Assembly (NCBI GenBank): GCA_028751875.1
Contig: CM054151.1
Coordinates: forward strand, 38,512,370-38,576,369
Length of the DNA: 64,000 nt
From: Rapana venosa
Taxonomy: Eukaryota; Mollusca; Gastropoda; Neogastropoda; Muricidae
Direction of reading: 5' to 3'
Part shown: one piece after another, positions 43,913 to 51,151 of the stretch
How positions within the stretch are numbered: the first letter of the stretch is position 1
Layout: every line of letters starts with the position of its first letter
Made by a program: the position numbers and the translations under genes
Notes under the pieces: model-generated
What the model was told of the DNA's origin: nothing
What the model saw: the letters and a program-made list of their open reading frames with translations, nothing else
The model's database searches: none

Positions 43913-46849
43913 GGTGGGTGGGCGTGCGCATGCATGTGTGTGTGTGTGCTTGTGTGCATGCATTTGCACATATTTGTGAGAGTGTATGTGCAATTGTGTT
44001 ATCAAAATTCTGATAGCAATACAGTTATCTGAACCGAAGTTGATTCCCCCTGCCCACCTTTCACGTAGCTTTGGATACCAAAAAAAAGCATGTGGGCAGT
44101 GACTTACTAAGGGTCCTCTTCCAGAGTCCCTGGTGATGATAAACTTGCCATCGTCTGTGCCTGTTCTTTCTGGGCTACACATCAGCTTAATGACTGTACT
44201 GCGAGCCCTCATTGACCTGCACACACACACAGTTGAAGAAAAATTATGCTAAATGAATACCAGTAAAAAGTTAAAAGAGAGATGCAGCTATTCGCAGCTA
44301 ATATGTATCAATATGCGGTTGATGTGTGTGCGTGTTTGTGTGTGTGGTTTATTTTTATTTATTTATTTTATTCTTTTATATTGAGGATAATGGAATAAGC
44401 ACTTACGTGCTTTTTTACATCCAGTCCCTGTGTGTATGCGGTTTTGTAAATTCTGTCATCTGTTCCCACTGGCACACAATGGCCTACTCTTACAAAAAGC
44501 AGAACAGGGTTTAACGTGTGCGCAAGATGTTTTGTGTGCGTTCGCACACGGGGCCTCGGTTTACAGTCTCATCTGAAGGACTTTAGGGGAGAGTGGAGTC
44601 TGCACTGATGTTAACTCCAGGGGAAAATATCCCCTTGAACCGGAATCGAACCCGGGTCATCAGATTGCCAGCACAATGTTCTAATAATTAGGCTATCCCG
44701 TCCTCTGTGTGTGTGTGTGTGTAGGTAGGTACACACATGGTTTAGAGGTATGCACCTGCCTAGAAAGTGAGAAGTGTAGGTTCGATCCCCGTGAGTGGCC
44801 AAACTTTTCTCCCATCCACTAAACCATGAGATATGGTCTAGATGCTAGTCTTTTGGATGAAATGGTAAACTAAGATCCCTTGTGCTACAAGCATTAAGCG
44901 CATGTAAAAGAATCCACAGCAACAAAAGAGTTTTCCCTGGCAAAATTCTGAAGAAAAAAGGCCACTCTCATTGAGAAACAAAGCAGCTACCTTACACAAA
45001 GGTGGGTAAAAACAGTCACATATATAGTGCAAAATCTCACCAGTGGTGAACCTCAGAGTTCTAGCCAAGGAACACACACACAAACAAAAAAAAGGGAAAC
45101 AAATACACACATGACAGGAAATGTGGGGTTTTTTTTAATGGGTGGAGCTGTTCTTGAAGGGATGCACTCTAACCAGGGAGGACTTCCCACATTTCACACA
45201 GAGAAATTCGGCATGACTGCAAGTAGCATACAAACAATACACACACCAAATGTGGGTGTGTGCTCATGCATGCATGAGAGTGTGTAACAGTCCGTCTCTG
45301 TCGCTCTGTGTCTCTGTATGTGCCTGTCTGTGTCATGTATGTCTGCATGCCTAAGTGTCCCTGTGATTGTATGAAGATATCTTTGCATGTGTGTGTAGTT
45401 TGCATTTTATGTGTGTACACTCTATAGTGTACATTCTATAGGCACTTTTTCAGCTGCACACACAATCATGGACATGCCTGTGAATGTGACTGCCAGTACA
45501 CATTTTATAAGAAACCTTTACAAAGTCTCTGAAATTTTGCACCAAACAAAAATTGTTAAGATCTATATATAATTATATATATAAACATTACCCTTACTTG
45601 ATAGCTTTGTAGACCAGTTCTACTGTTTGATTATCTGAGGCATCCATCTGGACATGGAACTTGGCACTGGCATGAATACCCAAGGTGTAGGAATAATATT
45701 CATCATCTTCCACTGTATACTTGCACACCTGCAACATGTGCAGGGCCAGAGTAAAGGTGTCACATGTAGACCTGAAAACCTGAAACTACATTTCTGGCTA
45801 AGCCTTAAATCTGATGGTCACCAGAGATAATACACAAAAATTAAGATTGAAAAAATTACAAAGTTTATTCTTTCAAAATTATAGACTTAAAAAAATCTGT
45901 CTGTGGTCCAGAGATAACATGCCTGTCTAAAAAGCGAGAATTGTGAGTTTTATCCCCATATGAACCCAAGCTTTTCCTCCATACACTTAACTGTGGGTCT
46001 TGGAGCTAGTCTTTTGGATGGGGCAATAAACCCTAGATCCCATGCCCCAAACATATACAGTGCACATAAAAGATTCACAGCACCAAGCTGTCCCCCCAAA
46101 AAAATCTGCAGAAAAAATCTTCATAGGAAAACAAATTTATACACATGGATTCTGACAAGATACAATTTTTTAATGGTTGGTGCTCTTGTTATGGCAATGT
46201 GCTCTTGTTATGGCAATGCACTCTCAATGGGGAGATCAGCCCTAATTTCATGCAAAGATAGAATCTATCTATAATCCGACATAAATGAAAGTGGTATACA
46301 TTCTATAAATACAACAGGGTCAACGTCCATGCGAGAAAGAGAGAAAGACAAAAAGACAGAAAATCAGGTTAAGACAGATAGTTTATCAACAGCATATCTA
46401 CTTGAACTTTCTAATTCATACTAGTAACCCAGACTGTGAACATGTGAGGAAGAATATGACGAACTGGTCAGTTGATGAAACAAAAAAAACCTGTGCTTCC
46501 TGATTTGTCTGTACTTTACATGACAAATCAGATTACCGGCTATCAGTAACTGAGTAAGAAACCTACTTAAGTTTAACCTTGCTGATGAGAGTAAAGATGA
46601 GAATATTGATGATTTGCATGATTTCGATCTCTCTTTATCGATCTATCACTCATACACACACACAGTGACACACACACACACACATACAGTGATACACACA
46701 CACATTCAACCAATATGAATATACCTCTAAAGTATATATATATATATATATAATAAAATATATATATATATATATACATCTACAGTCTATAGGTTGTTGT
46801 TTTTTTACTAAGAACTAGTTTACCATTTCCTTTGTAATACATGAAAAAC

Positions 46850-46883
<34 letters not shown>

Positions 46884-48934
46884 TATATATAATTATGTCA
46901 CACCAGTGTGAATATGTTGCACATGCATGTTTCCACTTTCCAAACCAAGATTTCCTTTAAAAAAGAAATTTATTAAAAGGAAAAGAAAAGAACTGTAGTA
47001 GAAAAAAAGTTGAAAAAGTACAATTAAAAAAATTTACCACAAACCTGACAATTTGTTAACATATTACAAGTTCTTCAAGCTTAATTTTTCACCTACAAAG
47101 ATACATGTCCAGGATACATGTTCCAATCTCAGTCACATTTCAATTTTATTTAAAATTTGTTTTTCATGTTTGAAAACAGAAAGAAAAGAACAAAATCTAC
47201 TCACTGAGACACTGTGACACTTGTCCCCGAGGCCAGAGTGGGGGTTGTCAGGGGGCACGCTGTAGCTTGCACAGGGGTTAAAGGAGTAATTCCATGGGTG
47301 ATTCTGATAATTGTACACTGCAACAAACCTGAAATCAACAATAAATCCCTGGTCAAATACTCAACGACATTACAAAAGTGGGTCCTTTTTGTACTTTTTT
47401 TATTTCTTTTTTTGCAGAACTTTGATATTCACTGTTATACTGAGGTCTATTTGGTATGACTCTCTTACTAACTACACTTCTGATAGCATTTCAAGTCAGG
47501 GGTTTCCTCTGCCAAGACAAATTATCTGGTATAGTGGTAAGGAAAAGTACTTTCAACCAGTTGCCAACAGCCTTGTGGACATTTTCACCAACAAAACCAA
47601 CAGGATTTTTTCATGAGTTTGAATCAACTTACATATCAAGGTATAGAAGTTGAATGTAATTTAAAAGAGTATCTGAACAAACTTCAAGATTTAGCAATTT
47701 TGACTGGTACTCATTATCCCCACATTACCTTACCTATCCCATAGCCTAGATGACTGCACCACTGAAGATTTTGCAACCTAGTATACCTTCATGGAAAAGA
47801 ACCCATGGCAACAAGTGAGATTCCCCAGCAAATCCTGTAAGGATAAAACTTACTCTTGATCTAACAGACACATCAACAATAATAATGATGTATGCAAAGA
47901 TGGAAAAACAGGTGGAGCTGCAAAAGGTGACCAGCCTGAATTGCACACAGAAGAATCCAATACACTTATACAGTCCAATCTTGTTTATAGCCCTGCTGAC
48001 CACAGAGGCTACATTGAGGCTGTTACCTCATCAAATTGTTAATCTCAGAATAAAACTGTACAACTATATATATATACATAATTATATATCAAAACAGGGT
48101 ATGAAATCAACTCTACTGTCATTCCTTGTATCAATGCCCTGACCAACCATAAGGGTCAACCCAGGATGGGCACCGTGTTGTCAGAGAAGCCACATCAACG
48201 ACACATAAAATGAGATAAAACCAAAACCCTTAAAACAACATTGTTCTTAATGACCAACACTTTCACTCCTATCAGATGGAAAAAGCCCAAGCTCCCATGA
48301 CTAAAACAGTTAACATGGTATAATTCACAAAGCAAATGTTAACAGTATCACGCAATGCAATGCAGTGCAGTGTAATACATCAAACGATCATGGGCAAGAA
48401 ATTTCTCTTCCATCAGAAATTCAAACCAAAGAAATAGTATTCAAAAATAAAATTATAATTTTATGATACTAAAATTACTTTAGTTTAGAGATGAAAGAGT
48501 AAAACTAATGTTGTAATAAAAGTCGGTTTTTCTTTTCTTTTCCAATTTCCCCTTGGTCCTCAAGTCAATTTTAGGTAAGATTGTTCTCAAGTTTCTCAAA
48601 AGAGAAGTCCATTTTCCTTGAATGAAAAGTTGCTTGTTTACAAGAGTATTCTCTATGGTGTCTGTGATATGTTTGACAAGTCCCCCCATCCCCAACCACC
48701 CACCCAACCTGGGAAAAGAGCAAGTGCTGTCCCTTCTAAAAAAAATAATCTTCACACTGACCTTACCATGAAGGGTTTGGTTTAAATAATATATTTATGC
48801 AGGAAGAAAGAATCATGAATACATGACATAAAAAATTATATATTAAGAACAGCAACCAGCAAATATTGATAATGAAGTAGCTTGGATGCCCTAATACAGA
48901 AAACATTAAAGTAATTTTATATATATATATATAT

Positions 48935-48979
<45 letters not shown>

Positions 48980-51109
48980 CACACACAAAATAGTACTGAG
49001 TACTGCCTTTTTCCAGAAAGACTTAAAAGATAACAGTTCTCTCCCATGCCGAAGTCTGATGCACTGGGCCTGATTTATCAGATGCTTATGCTCAATGCAA
49101 CACATCTTTCTTTGAATATAACCGACAACAATAGTCGCTGCTGAGTGTTCAAGGAAGAAGACTGGAACATTGTGACTGTCTGATAGTGATACAAACACGC
49201 AACATTCAACTAATAATATATAATTTTTTTAGCAAGTGAAGACTCTCAATCTCATTCTGAACAGTTTGTACTGTTGATATAGAGCAAAGGAAATGCCTGA
49301 AGACTAGAGCAGCTGTGTGCATGGGTACGTGTGTGTGTGTGTGTGCGTGCACGTGTGTGTGCACGCGCGTGCATGTGTGTGTGCACGCGCGTGCATGTGT
49401 GTGTGCACGCGCGTGTATGTGTGTGTGCGTGCACATGTGTGTACACGTGAGAGTACGTGTGTGTGTGTGTATGTGTGGGTGCACGTGTAATAAAGGTATT
49501 ATGCAGTCCGCCATCTAAATCTAGCAAATCACAGCAATAGAACTCTGCTGGTAATTTTGCCAATATAGTTCCATAATGGATTATGATGCTAATTACTGAT
49601 TTCTGATCCCTACGCACACCTTGTTATCTTCAGAGAAAAAATAAAAAGATGGGGGGCGGCGAGGAAGAAAAAATGAGGATATAAAATTCATTATTAAATT
49701 TCAGTCTGCTGTTTTTATGATGAAACTAAGTCTACTGCAACACACATTTTGCTCATATTAATACACTAGCTGGATTTGTCTTCAAAATTCAAGTTTGAGG
49801 TTAAATCTCAATCTTTTGACATTATAATTACTTTGCTATTTTATACTACTATAGTGTTTGTGTGTGTGTGTGTGTGTGAGTGTACCTGTGTAGTACTAGT
49901 ACTAGTGCATTCATACATGACACTATACTGTTACTACTAATTTACTAGTATACAGTATCTTTGTCCAGGTGCTTGTGAGTGTGAGGTTAGACTACTACTG
50001 TATTCATGAGCAATATTGCTTCTTTAGAGTTCTTATAACTAAAACAAATCATATAGATCTGAGAAAAATTGGTGAATAACTATCAATTGCACCTAAATCA
50101 AGTCTGTTCAAAACACTATCTATAGACTATAGTAATTAGTATAGTGGTATAACAATGATTCAAGAAAACTTGTGACACTATAGAGTACAGTCATGAATCT
50201 TCACTGTCCTGTTACACAGAGTATGAGACTATGAGTATGACTCACAGGAATTCACAAGCTCTTACAGTACTAACTACAATGCAACATCTGTCTACTGTTC
50301 TTCCCTTCATCAGAATCACTTTGAGTTGACTCTATATAGCTAGATAGTAGATAGATATATATAGTCAAGGTTTTAATAATGAGTTATAAACTTATAATGC
50401 CTTGAACATATATGTGTGTGTCACTGTGTGTGTGTGCATGTGTGTGAACATACAATGCAGTGTGTGTGTGTGCATGTGTGTGCGGGTGAGCACGCGTGTG
50501 TATGTGTATAGGCATGTAGTGATGTACATGTGCATAATGTGTGTGTGCAAGTATGTGTATGTGTTTTAAGCATACGTGCACACATAATTTGCGTGCATTT
50601 ATTCATGGTTTGATCATGTGTTTCCATTAATGACATCACTTTCTTCCTCCCTCCCAAAACGGTGAGGTGTCAGTTTTGTTGTTTTTTGGGGGGGTGGAAG
50701 TAGTTACATAATATAAATAATGTGTCATAAATCATCATCTACATCATTTTATGATTTACAAGTGTGTGTACGCAACTACAAGTTCTTACAAGTACTATGA
50801 AGTGTTTCAGTAAAGTGTGTGTGTGTGTACTGTGTATATTATTACTGTTTTATCATTTCGAAGATAATGCCATTGATGAAAATCATATCATAAAGCACTC
50901 ATGTACTTTTTACATTCACTGATTCAGTGTACATGTATATGTGTATAGATGTATGCAATTTTGTAAATGCTGTCATTCATTCTCATCAGCACAAATGGCC
51001 AATTCTTCCAAAAGGTGGAACAGGTTTTATTGTGTGCACAAGATGTCTGCATGTGAACGCACAGGGGACCATGGTTTGTTTATATAATCATCTGAAATAC
51101 ACAACCTAC

Positions 51110-51151
<42 letters not shown>

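Noticed and set aside
43585..44230. Cys/Val- or Thr/His-repeat open frames
   Set aside because: These are translations of (GT)n/(CA)n arrays; only the exon 4 and exon 5 parts of the minus frames are real.
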